NCBI GenBank assembly: GCA_015680685.1
Contig: MNCI01009586.1
Location: 154,330 to 209,916, forward strand
Reading direction: 5' to 3'
DNA: 55,587 nt
From: Gnetum montanum
Taxonomy: Eukaryota > Streptophyta > Gnetopsida > Gnetales > Gnetaceae
In this document: positions 1 through 11,040 of the stretch, piece after piece
Numbering within the stretch: position 1 is the first letter of the stretch
Layout: every line of letters begins with the position of its first letter
The notes under the pieces: generated by a model
Database searches by the model: none
What the model was told of the DNA's origin: nothing
What the model saw: the letters and a program-made list of their open reading frames with translations, nothing else
Made by a program: the position numbers and the translations under genes

Positions 1-1056
1 GCGGGGGGTGCAGATGCCCTTTACAGCCCATCATGACCCAACCCCCATCCTCAAACATCTGTTTGGCTCGGTCCCGCGGCCACATTGGCTGTGTCCTCCG
101 AAATTGGCAGTCCTCCTCCTAGTGCCAAGGTTTCCCATAGCCAATACATCCGGCTCCCTTGCCCTTGTGGGCCTTAGCTCTGTGTTCAAGGCCTAGTTCC
201 ACCTCCAGGTTCTCAAACTCAACCCGAAGGTGTTCTTCCCCGCCTGGGAGCTCCAGAACAATTTCCTAAATGAGGTCCTCATCCGCCAACCTGCGCCACA
301 CACAAAAATGGGCGAAGCCCATTCGCGCCATGGACTGGGTGATGCTATTGAAGGTAATGAATTCGCCAAAGAAACCCGCCACCTTCTCCAGGAATTCTAG
401 GTTCCATAGTTCCCATGGGATCTTGGAAATCCGCATCCACACCGGGGCCCGGGTGAACAGGTCTGTCTCCCGGTGCGCCCCCGGGTGTGACAGAGTTAGA
501 GCAAGCCCCCGAGCCCTGTAAAACCATGGTCCCCCCAACATCACCGAGTCCCTAGCCTGCAGGGACGGAAAGATGAACAGACGCAGGGTCTTAGACAGAC
601 TCTAGACCTCCACTTGGCCAGCTTTCTAGTGCTCTTGCACCCTCTTGCAAATTAACTCCATTCATGGGCGAGCACCCCTGGAAACGAAGCGGCCAATGAG
701 CCTCCGTTGCATGGTGCGGATCCCTTCCGTTGGGGGCTTGTGGACCCTGAGGCATAGGGTGTGGTCGGCCCAAGAGTGTGCCTCAATATCCTCCTCCGGG
801 GCACGCACCCCTTCCCCCCTGTGGGCTTGTGTAGCCTAGACCGATTGCTCCCCATTGCCTCTGCTCTCCTGTGCGTTCGTCGGGCTCTCCTCTCCTATGC
901 CCGGCGGCTGCTGCTGTGCTCTAGTGCTTGCCCGCTGTGTCTGTTGCTGCTGCGCTCCGGTGCCTGTCTGCCATTCCTCCTATTGTTGCTGCTCCTGCTG
1001 TTGTTTCTGCAGCTGCTGCGGTTCCATCTGTTGCTACTGTGGCTCTCCGAATGTGA
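1..1056 (-). mobile_element. Plant LINE ORF1 fragment (DUF4283 plus zinc knuckle), decayed
   Basis: Read on the minus strand, this GC-rich block encodes the first ORF of a plant L1-type LINE, a nucleic-acid-binding protein that packages the element RNA. A Gln-rich N-terminal stretch (about 1056-840) is followed by a DUF4283 domain. Its hallmark stretches VMLGGPWFYRARGLAL, APVWMRISKIPWELWNLEFL and GEFITFNSITQSMARMGFA lie at about 550-290. A zinc knuckle at about 148-107 reads C-x2-Y-x4-H-x4-C, so the second Cys has become Tyr. A stop at 266 and another inside the knuckle break the frame, but both lie in the DUF4283 frame. The Gln-rich part is in a different frame. There is no endonuclease or RT within the window on this side. 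The family call is firm; the boundaries are approximate. Confidence 0.75.
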
Positions 1057-1068
1057 ATTAACTTGTAA

Positions 1069-1371
1069 TTGGCATCGAAGATGGAGGATGCACAATTAAA
1101 TTATCACAGTACCCACAAAGAACTATTAGCTATTGTCAAGGGTATAGAAAAATTTAGATTATTTCTTCAAAATGTCCATTTTATTATTAAAAGTGATCTT
1201 ATGCATTTTGATGAATATTTGAGTTCTAAAACTTTTAATAAAGTTGCTCATACTAGATTAATTAGATGGGCTTTGTATCTAGCTAATTTTGATTTTAGTG
1301 CTGAATATATAAACGGTAAACAGATTAGTTTAGCTAACTTCTTAACCCAAGAATACCATCTTCCTGATTAA
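1069..1371 (+). pseudogene. Endogenous pararetrovirus-like (caulimovirid) RNase H fragment
   Basis: This AT-rich open stretch of about 100 codons resembles the C-terminal half of the RNase H domain that follows reverse transcriptase in plant pararetroviruses. The THKELLAI helix, a degraded second acidic site (IKSD), the RLIRWALYLANF block and the YINGKQ/LANFLTQEY ending match the family pattern. The N-terminal half with the first catalytic Asp, the RT, protease and all other viral genes are absent, so it is an inert relic. It is flanked on both sides by minus-strand LINE ORF1 fragments, and base composition changes sharply at about 1055. A Ty3/gypsy RNase H is the alternative; the RWALYLANF...YINGK pattern favours the pararetroviral reading. 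Confidence 0.6.
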
Positions 1372-1387
1372 CCTTTCCCACTAATCC

Positions 1388-1894
1388 TTGCCCCCCTCCT
1401 CCAACGGTCTTTCCCACGATAGGCACCTAGGATTGGGCTTTATGAGCCTGACCTGCCAGTGCAACCACTATAGGCTTCACCACACAAACCTTTCTCCCAA
1501 CGAGATTCCACCCACCCTGTGGCTGGTGCGGTGGACCCTTCAGCCAGACTTGATAGTCCTCTATCAAATGCCCCTTCCCACATATCGCACACCCAGCAAA
1601 CAATGTCTCTCTCGGCACTGGCTTAACTATCGGAAGATTCTCAGACTAGACCCATATCTTTTCCTCACCTGAGGCCAGGTCCAAAACCACTTCACTGATG
1701 CAGTCCTTGGACCCCAACGACCTACAAACATAGAAACGGGCATAGCCCATTTTGTCCATCAATGCAGTGAAAGTGGTGAACTTTATAAATTCTCTGAACA
1801 ATCCAGCCAACAATTTCAGAAAGCCTAGCATCCAAAACTCTAGAGGCTGATCCAAGATCTGAATCCAAATTGGTGCCCAATCAAAAAGGTTCAC
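1388..1894 (-). mobile_element. Second LINE ORF1 fragment (DUF4283 C-terminal part and zinc knuckle)
   Basis: Minus-strand reading gives a DUF4283 segment at about 1894-1646 (WAPIWIQILDQPLEFWMLGF, then FIKFTTFTALMDKMGYARF). A later stretch at about 1618-1427 holds a zinc knuckle beginning CAICGKGH, whose last Cys is replaced by Tyr. The order DUF4283 then knuckle is that of plant LINE ORF1. The two pieces lie in different frames, so frameshifts have accumulated. It is a separate copy from the one at 1-1056 because both contain the same domains. No ORF2 is attached. Confidence 0.65.
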
Positions 1895-1898
1895 CTCA

Positions 1899-1966
1899 CA
1901 GTTGAATAATGAATTAATGAATTAAAATTTGCAAATCAGTTGAATAATGAATTAAAATTTGCAAAT
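1899..1966. repeat. Short direct tandem duplication
   Basis: A unit beginning CAGTTGAATAATGAATTA and ending AAAATTTGCAAAT occurs twice head to tail (1899-1936 and 1937-1966). The first copy carries an extra 8 bp (TGAATTAA type). It sits exactly at the edge of the LINE fragment. Confidence 0.75.
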
Positions 1967-4559
1967 ATAATTTTATACCTCGAGAAGCTACTGGGTGCAT
2001 CAAATGTGCCAAGTGTCACTTGGCTAAAAAAATCTATAGCAGTAGAAGCTCCATAATCTGTACCCCCTAATAGTGTTTTTAAAGTAGTAGTTAAAATTTG
2101 TTATAATACACAAATCAAACAAATTTTAGGCAATCGTAAGAAGGGAAGTCTAAATGTGGAGCAATTTTAATTTTACGCGAGGGCTTTGAATTGGCTCCTC
2201 TAGATTGTATTTCTCCTTAGATAAAACAAAAAATGGGTAACACTTGACTCCATGCTGACAGTGAAATTAATAGAGATGTGACAGACATAAGTGAAAGTCC
2301 TCACGTCATTAATATTTTTTTAAAATCCAATCTACCAACTGATGTGATTTCGAATTGGTTGGCATCTCGATGAGTGAATCACCAGATAATTTGACGATTG
2401 ACTGCCAATTGCATAACACTAGACGAAATAAAAAAATGTCATGGCTTTTAGGATTATTGTTTAGCCAAGTGCTTTCAGGGGTATCAAAGCCAAGCCTAAA
2501 AGACAATGATTGGCATCTAAGAGATGTTGATGGATTGGAGTGCATATGAATTGCAGACCATATTAGTGATCCTAGGTAAATATGTACTAGGTGCTACACT
2601 CAAATACACATCATTTTAGGATGGTTGGTTAGCCAAGTGCTTAACACTAGGTAATTTTGTACTTGTTACCATTCCTATTATGATTAAGCAAAAATTTCAA
2701 AAGCTATGACTTTTTAAGTGTGGTAGCCAGTGTGCATTTAGCCAGATTCTAAACGTTTTGCAATAATTGCTTTTGTAATTTATTCTACTGCATCATACAT
2801 ACAAATATCGGTACATGTTTGTATGCTTTGCAACGTGATTCTTTGCATTTTGGGTAGCTTTGTCGCAAAACAAAATCCATGTGGCAGCATTGATTAGGAG
2901 ATCCGCCATAGATAAATACACGCATTTAAGCATAGCTTGGTTTCACTATAAGCATTATATTGGCGTTCATAAATTAGTCCATTATATTTTCAAGATTCTC
3001 TTCCTTATTGTCAAGATGACTAAGGCACTGTCATTACACATTGGAATGTGGATCTTTTATCCAAGGGAAGTCTGCTGTGTATTGAGAGAGACCCTAAACC
3101 AACATCTTCGACATTGAAATCAATATAAGGAGGAAATTTATCAACAGGAGCATTGATAACATCACAATGAGGAAGTGCCATCATTTAAACGTAGTTTGGT
3201 CCCAATATGAAAATTGGCTTGGCCAAATAACATTAGATTGGCCCCGGTAATTTTCACTGGATTTGTACTCTTAGCTTTTGAAATATCAAAGATCAAATAT
3301 CTTTAAAAATTTGTCAGCCATATTTCTATTCTACAAATCTATATTCACGGCTTGTTTTGTAAGATCCAACCTTTGGGAATGCTATAGTGCAAAATATGTT
3401 TACTTTCATAACAACTTGAACAATGTTATTGTTTTAGGGAAATTGTTCCGCTCAAGAAAATTAAATTCCCATGTTGATGGAACAGTTGCAGATTTTCAGG
3501 ATCCATACCTGTTATTTACTTAAGAAAAAACCCATTAATACTTCTTTAATTCCCTTTTGATGTATCTTGTTATGGTACCGGTTTCGGGTGGCATTGCTTT
3601 ATATAGAGACGGTGGACAGATGTACAAGCAGGGCATTGGACAGCACCGCAAATTGCCCACTCCTTCCTACTGTCTGTGGTTGCTTGCATCTGTAGTTTGA
3701 GTTGCTTGTATCATTTTGGATAATAAACATCATTTCAATCTACCAAAATCATTTTAGCAACAGCCTGATTGAAAGCCGTTCTGTTGCTTTTCCTTCATGC
3801 CGGTTCTTTTGGGGCGGCTAATTTTCTTACATCTAGCCTGCTGCATAGACAGATGGTCATTCCATTTTTGAGGTCACTGTCATTTCCAGTGCCCACTGTA
3901 GGGGTCTTTTGTTCTCACTTCGCAGTCCACCCTAAGGTGAAATTCCACCCTGCGATATGCCGCAGTCTCTACAAGTATATTTTTCTTTAATGAGTAGTTT
4001 AAGGTAGCCTTTTATCCATTAGTGACCCTTTGGTAGTCAATATTTATTCAATGCTGTCAGTTGTCAGTAGTTTGTAATGGGGAACTCTCTCAAAGCAGTT
4101 AATCACATGCATTAGAGATTTAAATACCGACATCTTAAGTGGAAGCCGTGAGATGGAGACATCCATTGTTCAAATGTTCATTAAAGTGATAGGTGTAGTG
4201 GCTACCATATCACGAGGGAGGAAATGGTCAGAGGTTGCATTCCAAACCTTAATTTTTTTTCAGCCTGAATAAAATTATACACAATCACTAGTATTTCAAG
4301 TCTTCGAGCTGGCTTTAATTATTTTGTTATATATGTTTAGTTTTTGTTTAGTTTCAATTTCAAAATTCATTTTCAATTATTTTTCATTTTTAAACCTTGC
4401 ATTAAACTTCCAGCTTATTTCCATGGAATCCGAATGATTTCAAACATAGTCTAATATAACATAACTGGAAACCAATATTGAGTTCGATTTCGATTTCATA
4501 TTCTATATACAAGGCTTCTATATTTAAAAAATTGATTGTTAACTGATATGGTGTTGCAG
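1967..4559. other. AT-rich stretch with no recognisable gene; upstream flank or intron of the EPL gene
   Basis: I see no coding similarity, RNA gene or complete transposon here. Because the exon at 4560 begins at a splice acceptor, at least the right part should be intron of the EPL gene, whose earlier exons I could not find. A TATA-like TTTATATAGAGAC at about 3588 and AATAAA-type signals near 3722 are isolated and not assigned. Confidence 0.4.
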
Positions 4560-5227
4560 CATGAAACACAACATGAAGATGATGTATTTACTTTACCTGG
4601 TCTTTCACTACCTCACAAGTTTGTTGTAACGAAGCGTGGTGAAGAGGATCGTTCTGCTTTAGAAATTGTTAATGCACATGCACGGCGTCCTGGTCCGGCT
4701 CAGATATCACCAGTTACAGATTCCATGACAATTTTAGACAAATCAGATCCAGTGAAACGTGATGCGAGAAGAACCCTTTCCCTTCGAAAGGGACAAATTC
4801 GTAAAAGGGTATTGGAAAATTTTTGTATTGCGATGTTGGGAATTGCTCATTTCAGTGAAATCAAATGTTTTACACTTAAGTTGAGGGCATTACTATAATA
4901 AATTCAGTATGTATTCTAAATATATTGTATATTTCTTTTTTTCATCATGGTGCTGATGAATAGGCATGGTTTTTACAGGATGTTGATGAGCCAACTCTTT
5001 GGTTTGCAAAGCCATTAGATCCTGAAAAGTTAGCTTTAGCTGGCATAATTCCTCCAGCAGATCCCATATCACCAAATGACAATACTGGCACACCATTATA
5101 CCGATGTCGTGCAAGAATGGGGCGTGGAGGACGTGTTGTGTTTGACAGGTGGGATCCCTTGGAACGAATTCCCTTGGGAATTAGTTGGTCAGCCAGAAAT
5201 GTTACGACACAAGAGGCAATCAACTGA
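4560..5227 (+). CDS. EPL1: Enhancer of Polycomb-like protein, last two exons (partial gene)
   Basis: EPL proteins are scaffold subunits of the NuA4-type histone H4/H2A acetyltransferase complex in the nucleus. Exon 4560-4808 starts after a TTGCAG acceptor and reads HETQHEDDVFTLPGLSLP, matching the plant EPL segment after its KHET motif. It ends before a GTATTG donor. The 170-bp intron ends TTTTTACAG at 4978. Exon 4979-5227 continues in phase with DVDEPTLWFAKPLDPEKLAL and the hallmark YRCRARMGRGGRVVFDRW, the conserved GRGGR...DR block of EPC/EPL C-termini, then stops at TGA 5225-5227. Both exons are 249 nt, open and in phase 0, unlike everything else in the window. The N-terminal EPcA-domain exons are not seen upstream and may lie beyond long introns outside the window. 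A truncated gene copy is the alternative. Confidence 0.82.
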
Positions 5228-7474
5228 TCCCTGATTCGCCAAAATGTAATTTATCAGCAATCAATTGCCATGCAACAGGCAGGAAGGTGTGGTGTGGTGT
5301 TTTAATTTCCTATGAAATTTCTTTTCCATATCATGTCCTTTCATTATATTGGGAGGCTTCTTCTTTCTCAAATGTTTTTCCCCTCGCTATTTGTTGAGGT
5401 GAGGTGAAATTTTGTAGGGCATGCATCAAAGCATATAGCCAGGATCGTAAGTGCACTACTCTTAACAATACCATGTTTGGAAGATTAATTGTCGTCTATT
5501 GTGCACCTGTTGTGGCCTCATTTAATGCTAACAAAAATCCTGAATGAAGGAAGTATTGCATTTTGTCTGCTTATTTCCGTCGTGTATATCCCCTCAAATG
5601 TCATGTCTTTTCTAAACCACTGTCCAGGTCTCTGGTATTACTGTTAATTTCCTATTGAACTATCTGTGTCTCTTGTTGGTTCTGTTATTCCCTGGTAAGC
5701 ATGTTTGTAAACAAACGAATACATGTTGAGACGTGAAATGGCGATTGGCTGGGAAAATTATTAAATTTAAATTTAATCATTTAAAAACATATTCAGGTAA
5801 ACTTTTAGTTACAATGAAGCATGAGAGCGGGAATACGTTCAGCAGGCAAACAAACAGATATTCAGCAGGTCAACACAGAGATGTCAATGCCTACATTTGA
5901 GAATTGCGAATTTTTCAAATTCCTCATTCAACTATTTATTGACAATCTTTTGTTTTAGAAGTGTAATAAATAAAGAAATCATCATCGTAGCGGCCTCCCA
6001 CCAAAATGGTGATCCTTACATTTGCAATAATAAAACTGAAATTAAATAGAGTAGATTTAAACAGTTCACAATTTTTAGATGAAATTTGTAAAAATGGAGC
6101 TTAAATACCAATGCAAAATGCTAGCTTAAAGTCATCATCTATAAATGTATTAACGTATAAAATTTAAAGTGGTTTAACATAAACAAAAGTTATAGGAAAA
6201 TGGAAATCAACCTTTGTAAAACAAACAAGGAAGATTGATAGGTTTATAGATGTACAAAATGAGAGGAATTGTCCTCATGATAATGTTTCCCATAATAACT
6301 AATAGAAAACAATATTTGAAGAGATGCATCTAGACTATCATCATCATCTTAGCATTGTCCTAACAAAATGGGGTTGGCTAATGCACCTAGACTATAATAA
6401 TTCCTTAGATGCAACAACCATAAACAATTCAAATTATAAAGTTGAGGCTATTTTCACTAGGTTGTTTATATAACATAATAGCCAAGTCTTCCAAAATAAG
6501 GGATGAAAAATTACCTAAATTATATTCAAGTAATTTTTAAAGAATTTATGTTTAATAATCTTGATGCCTTTATGTTTAAGGAATTCATGTTGGCTATCTA
6601 TGTAACATGGTAGTCCTTGAACATATATGTTTTCCATGCTCTTAAGTGCATGTCTCTCAACATATTCCTTGAAATCAAACATATGGCTTGTAAACCACAA
6701 GTTGACTACTCTAACCAAGTGAGCAAAACGTCATTGACTAAGAATCTACAATCAATAATTCAACCAAATCATATCATGAAAATTAGTAGCAAGAAGAAAA
6801 TAGTTTCAAGTAGAATTTTGTTTATTAATCTTTCTTGTTGTGAAAGAGAGACAAATAAATCAAAATAGAGGTCATAGTTGAAAAGGGTTATGAATTCTGC
6901 AAGTTGATGGATCATACAAAGAAATCCAAGATCATTCCCCATAAAAAAGCAAATCAAGACCAAACATTATGACCTACCAAAATACTAATACTTGAAGATT
7001 TAGTATAAGATTTTTGAAATCAACGTGGACCTAGGATGCCCTTGCATTCTACCAATGCTGCCAATCCTTGGCTTTTGTTAACAAACCAATATACTAAATT
7101 ACTATAAATCTTTAAGGATGTTTCCAAGTCCATTGGGAAATAGCTCTCTCATTCACATCATTTAGACTTGAGAGTGCAAGCACAAATGGAAAGATTCTCA
7201 AAGATGAAAAAAAAAAGAAACAAGAATTCAACAATCCAAGATCTCAAATAAGATATCAAATTGAATAAAGATTCTAAGAGGGAAAAAATTCTCTATAAAA
7301 AAATATCATATTTCAAACTACATGTGAAAATACAAATTATGCATCCACCTTGTTTAGTTTCGAAATTCCCTTGAATGGCCCCCTCTTTCGCCATGTTGAT
7401 TTTTTTTTCTTTTTTCGTTTACATATCCTTACTATCTTTTACATTCACTTTTGTTGTTGTTAGTAGTATCTTAA
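5228..7474. other. EPL 3' flank and AT-rich spacer
   Basis: The first few hundred bases are the probable 3' UTR and flank of the EPL gene (AATAAA at 5967-5972 is a possible distant signal). The rest is AT-rich with scattered short open stretches and no recognisable domain. A segment at about 6340-6400 contains CAAAATGGGGTTGGCTAATG, resembling a short motif dispersed in many plant genomes, but no element boundaries are visible. Confidence 0.4.
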
Positions 7475-7645
7475 GTCTTTAAATTCTTGATTCTAAGCCC
7501 TTTTGTAAGACAAATGTTTGAATTTTTGTTGATCTTGAGGGTTTCTTGTGAAAATATTTTAACAAATAATTTTTTGGTAAGAAATAATTTGAAAATGGAA
7601 AAAACTAATGTCTTTGCAATTGTAGAGACTATGAAGGATTCTAAT
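7475..7645 (+). mobile_element. 5' part of a LINE ORF1, split by insertion of E1
   Basis: From 7475 the plus strand is open through MEKTNVFAIVETMKDS to the edge of the E1 LTR. If E1 (7646-16250) and one target-site copy are removed, the frame continues without shift into KAFDFVICVGLSESLSKDI at 16251. That continuity shows the LINE was present first. It lies upstream of the DUF4283 core found after the insertion. The true 5' end of the LINE is not defined. Confidence 0.7.
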
Positions 7646-8426
7646 TGATGGGACACGATATCGCGTCGTCCCTCGCGATATCGCGGTCCACTGCCAAGTC
7701 TATAAATAAGAAGCAGCTCTCCCTTTGTTTCTCATCTAGATCTAGACCCTTAGCGAAACTCTAGCAGTTTTACCTCTCCAGAGATAGAATATTTTCTATG
7801 TGCCCATAGTAGGAGCTCCAAAGTGAACGGATCTTTATTCGAGCAAATATTGTACCTGAACACATGTTTGTGTACGGCAATAAAGACGAACTTCTTGGAT
7901 AAACCTTGCAGTGCATGGAATAGGCTAAATAGGATTTTATTTATTGTTATTTACTGCTTATCATTTACATGCTTTATTAGTCATTAAATCTCTCTCAACC
8001 CTTCTCTCCTAGTTAAGTGCCTCAATACGACCGCTTCGAGCTCGTGTGTTATGCTTGGTGATCCCAGCAACGATTAGCGTTTAGTAACCAAGGTTGCATT
8101 GGTTCAGGGTGTGAACGGTAATTGGGAATGGATGCTGATGCTAGGTTAATTAAGACTTAGTTAGCTAGTTAAAGTTAGTAATTAGTCTATTCACCCTTCA
8201 CCTTATCAGCATAGGAGATAAAACCAAAAAGACATAAAAATCATATACCTTGGACTTACTTAACCATACACCGTGACAACTACAAGTAAGTCTGGGAAGA
8301 CAACGAATAATTAACCTTAAGTGTTCCATGAGACATGTAAGCACTTAGTCTGCAGAGTTTGACCGGATTGCACGTGCTACGCTTGTATTCATATGGTTGA
8401 GTGTAGGGGTACCTCCCCACTCATTG
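7646..8426 (+). repeat. E1 5' LTR
   Basis: It starts TGATGGGACACG after CTAAT and aligns along its whole length with 15472-16250. U3 is very short: palindromes at 7656-7685, then a TATA box at 7701. R/U5 holds AATAAAGACGAAC at about 7880. The 3' end reads CCCACTCATTG where sister LTRs have CCACTCATCA. Confidence 0.92.
7656..7708 (+). promoter_or_regulatory. E1 U3 promoter: GATATC palindromes and TATA box
   Basis: CGATATCG (7656-7663) and CGCGATATCGCG (7674-7685) lie just inside the LTR. They are followed by TATAAATA (7701-7708). The 3' LTR has the equivalents CGATATCG (15482-15489), GCGATATCG (15498-15506) and TATAAATA (15534-15541). The TATA assignment rests on sequence and on its constant position in all E1-type LTRs. 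The palindromes are candidate protein-binding sites by inference. Confidence 0.6.
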
Positions 8427-8427
8427 T

Positions 8428-8445
8428 TGGCGCCGTTGCCAGAGA
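8428..8445 (+). other. E1 primer binding site (tRNA-Asp)
   Basis: TGGCGCCGTTGCCAGAGA lies 1 nt after the 5' LTR. It matches the complement of the plant tRNA-Asp 3' end (TGGCGCCGTTGCCGGGGA) at 16 of 18 positions. The two differences are G-to-A transitions. Confidence 0.88.
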
Positions 8446-8569
8446 CTAAGTGTTTGTGCGCTAAGTAGAACATAGGAAATCACTCACATCGTTGGGAGCT
8501 TAAACGAACCTTAGGGTTGATTAAATAAAAAATTATATAACGGTTAATTAGCACACAGAATAAGACACA

Positions 8570-11038
8570 ATGTCTTCTTCTTCTTCTCATAAGAGCATTA
8601 CACCACCTAGGGATCATACGAGAAACAGTCGGCAGTCTAAAACACATAACCAAAATCAATCAGTTCCTCAACAATACTGAGTGGTATATACCCATCCCGA
8701 TGAGTATATACCGAATTTTACTTTTATCCTCCATCAGGATGAACAGATGCGCTAGAGAGACTTGCAAGGTAACATAGTGTTATCTCCAGATCGGGCAGTC
8801 CCTAACATGCTTATTTATGCTCTTGCATAGATAGGCATGACACAGCTCTATGCTGAATACGTTATAGGCGACTTTGACACAAGGGATTACCATACCACAT
8901 TCGCACAATGCATAAGGGACTCAAGGCAAGAGAGCCACCATACACTGTTGAAGGGCAAAGGGGTCCCGCACGTCCTAAGTGAAATTGGAGATGGTGAACC
9001 ACTTATAACAGGTTCTCAATTGAATGATGTTCCCCCTCTTAATGATAGTGAGGAGGTGGGGTATTAGAACCTACAATCCACGATACACAACCCTGGTTCT
9101 AATCCCCGTGAACGTCAATTGTTCACTGAGGGAACAACAACACATGGCAAGGACGGGCACTCAGATCATCATCACGATCGGGGCCGAAGCCACAGAAGAG
9201 AAGGTAAGAAACATCGTCATAGCAATGGTTCTCCTTCTTCTTCCCCTTCTTCACATCATTCACCCTCTCCTTCCATGTCAAGGCACAGTCATAAAGAGCA
9301 TAACGGTGAGAATAGAGGTAGACAAAATGAGAGACCTCGACGAGAGAGTCGAGAGAGAGGACAAGGGCATGAACAAAGGGGAAGTAGGGAACAACGTAGA
9401 CATCATAGATGTCATGAAAGAGATGATCATGACGAACCCCTACTTGTAACCCGGAGTATGCTAGACATCATGGAGGCAGTGGGAATCCCAACAAGGCATC
9501 AAAAAGATAGTCGGATCAAGCGCTTAGACATGAACAATATCCCATGATTTGAAGGGGGATACAACGCGGATCCGCAAAATCATTTATAGGCATTTCATGA
9601 TGCCTGCGCCTTGCAAAACATAGAAAATGAGTGGTAGAAACTAAAGTTGTTTCCCAAAACACTCATAAAGGAAGCAGAGAGTTGGTACTAGTCCTTAGAA
9701 CCGAAAACCATTAAGAGGTGGAGTATGATGTTAGAACTCTTTAACGATAAATATCAAATGTACTCCAGAGTGTCTAACTTGTGTAAGCAGATCCAAGGAT
9801 GGAAGCAAGGTACTGATGAACCCTTGGATGCTGCCATGGGCCGCTACTACGCATTGTTACATTGTTGCCTGGGCCATGGTTACGCACAGTGGAATCAACT
9901 CTGCCATCTTGTAGATGGGCTAAGGTATGAAACTAGGAGAACCCTTGGGACTTATGCGCAAGGGAGACTATCAGAACTTAGATCCCATGAAATTCATTGC
10001 TTGTTGGAGCAAGTAGCCAAAGAAGAAGGGGAGCTACAAAAAAGAGAGAACACGGAAGAATATAACCGTGATCCCTCTCTTCGAAAGAAGGGAGTGAGAT
10101 TTTGCGATGAAGAGGATGAGTCACCACTCAAAGAGTTGGTGAACAGAAAAGCCTTGCCACTCCAAAAGCTAACAACGGAAGTGGCAGCTAAGGTAGATGA
10201 AGTATGGAGCTCCTTAGACAGTAAAATTGAAACTGTCCTGAAAATTGTAGAGTCTAAGGAGGAACGAAGTAGTGACAAGGACAAGAAAAAGCGGAGAGGT
10301 TTTGGCCCTGCACATGACAAGGGTAAGGGGAAAATAACTATCTCCGATGAGGTTGTGGATTCGGACACAGACAATAACGGTGGATGTGAGATTTGCCAAT
10401 ATGACCATCCTAAGGAATGTTGTTCAATCATATCATATCTACAAGAGTCTAGGGTGTATGCAGTCAACCTAAGACTTAACAAACGGTAGACACCCCGAAG
10501 GTTACCTTATCCCCAAAGTAACCTAGGACAATTCCACCAACCGTTGACGTACTATCCAAGTGGAACTTCACCACAACCCATCGGGCAACATCAACCGTGG
10601 CAACACCCACAGTCATGGGGGATGCCACCGCTTGGGCAACAATACCCTTACCGGCAACCCGATCCTTATGGTTATTACGTATAGCAGCCGATTTCTCCAA
10701 GCGACCCTATGGGTTACGCAACTCCACGACGTCACTACCCAGTTTGGGGATATTATCAGACTTCCCCTCCCGGAAGGGACACTTCACATGTATGTCATCC
10801 TCCAAATCCATCTGTACCTCTCACGCTGGTAGCTCTACCACCAACCGTTCCAACAATTCCAAGGATATTTCCCACTCAACCACAACAACCCAATGTCACG
10901 AGGGCTTCCAATCCGCAATTCTCAGTTGGTCCTGAAAATTTTATGCCGAAAAGACCTTTCTTCAGAACCAACAATCCAACTAAGCCCTCATCCTCACAAG
11001 CGGTTGAACATCTAAACACTGGTCATACCCTGAGATAA
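8570..11038 (+). pseudogene. gag: E1 gag (single frame broken by stops)
   Basis: Gag forms the particle and binds the element RNA. The frame opens at ATG 8570 (MSSSSSHKS) and stays the same to 11038, interrupted only by stop codons (for example near 8678, 8756, 8831, 9065 and 9545). Order: N-terminal region; an Arg/Ser/His-rich basic stretch (about 9119-9420); a retrotransposon gag core at about 9540-9990 with DPQNHL, KLKLFPKTLIKEAESWY and MGRYYALLHCCLGHGYAQWN; a zinc knuckle CEICQYDHPKECC (about 10385-10423), a CX2CX3HX4C form; and a Pro/Gln/Tyr-rich tail. Several stops fall where relatives keep Gln or Trp. Comparison with E6 shows TAG here where E6 has TGG, and the reverse at a neighbouring Gln codon. 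Confidence 0.88.
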
Positions 11039-11040
11039 CC

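Noticed and set aside
761-1099. Leucine-rich open frame on plus strand
   Set aside because: Antisense of the Gln-rich CAG/CTG tract of the LINE ORF1; the repeats make all frames open.
3541-3740. Possible LTR or promoter (TTTATATAGAGAC and AATAAAC)
   Set aside because: No paired repeat, PBS or terminal dinucleotides found; left unassigned.
4893-5223. Two open frames on the minus strand
   Set aside because: Shadows of the EPL exon at 4979-5227, which has the recognisable protein and splice sites.
9994-10482. 162-codon Ser/Leu-rich ORF on minus strand
   Set aside because: Complement of E1 gag; no independent similarity.
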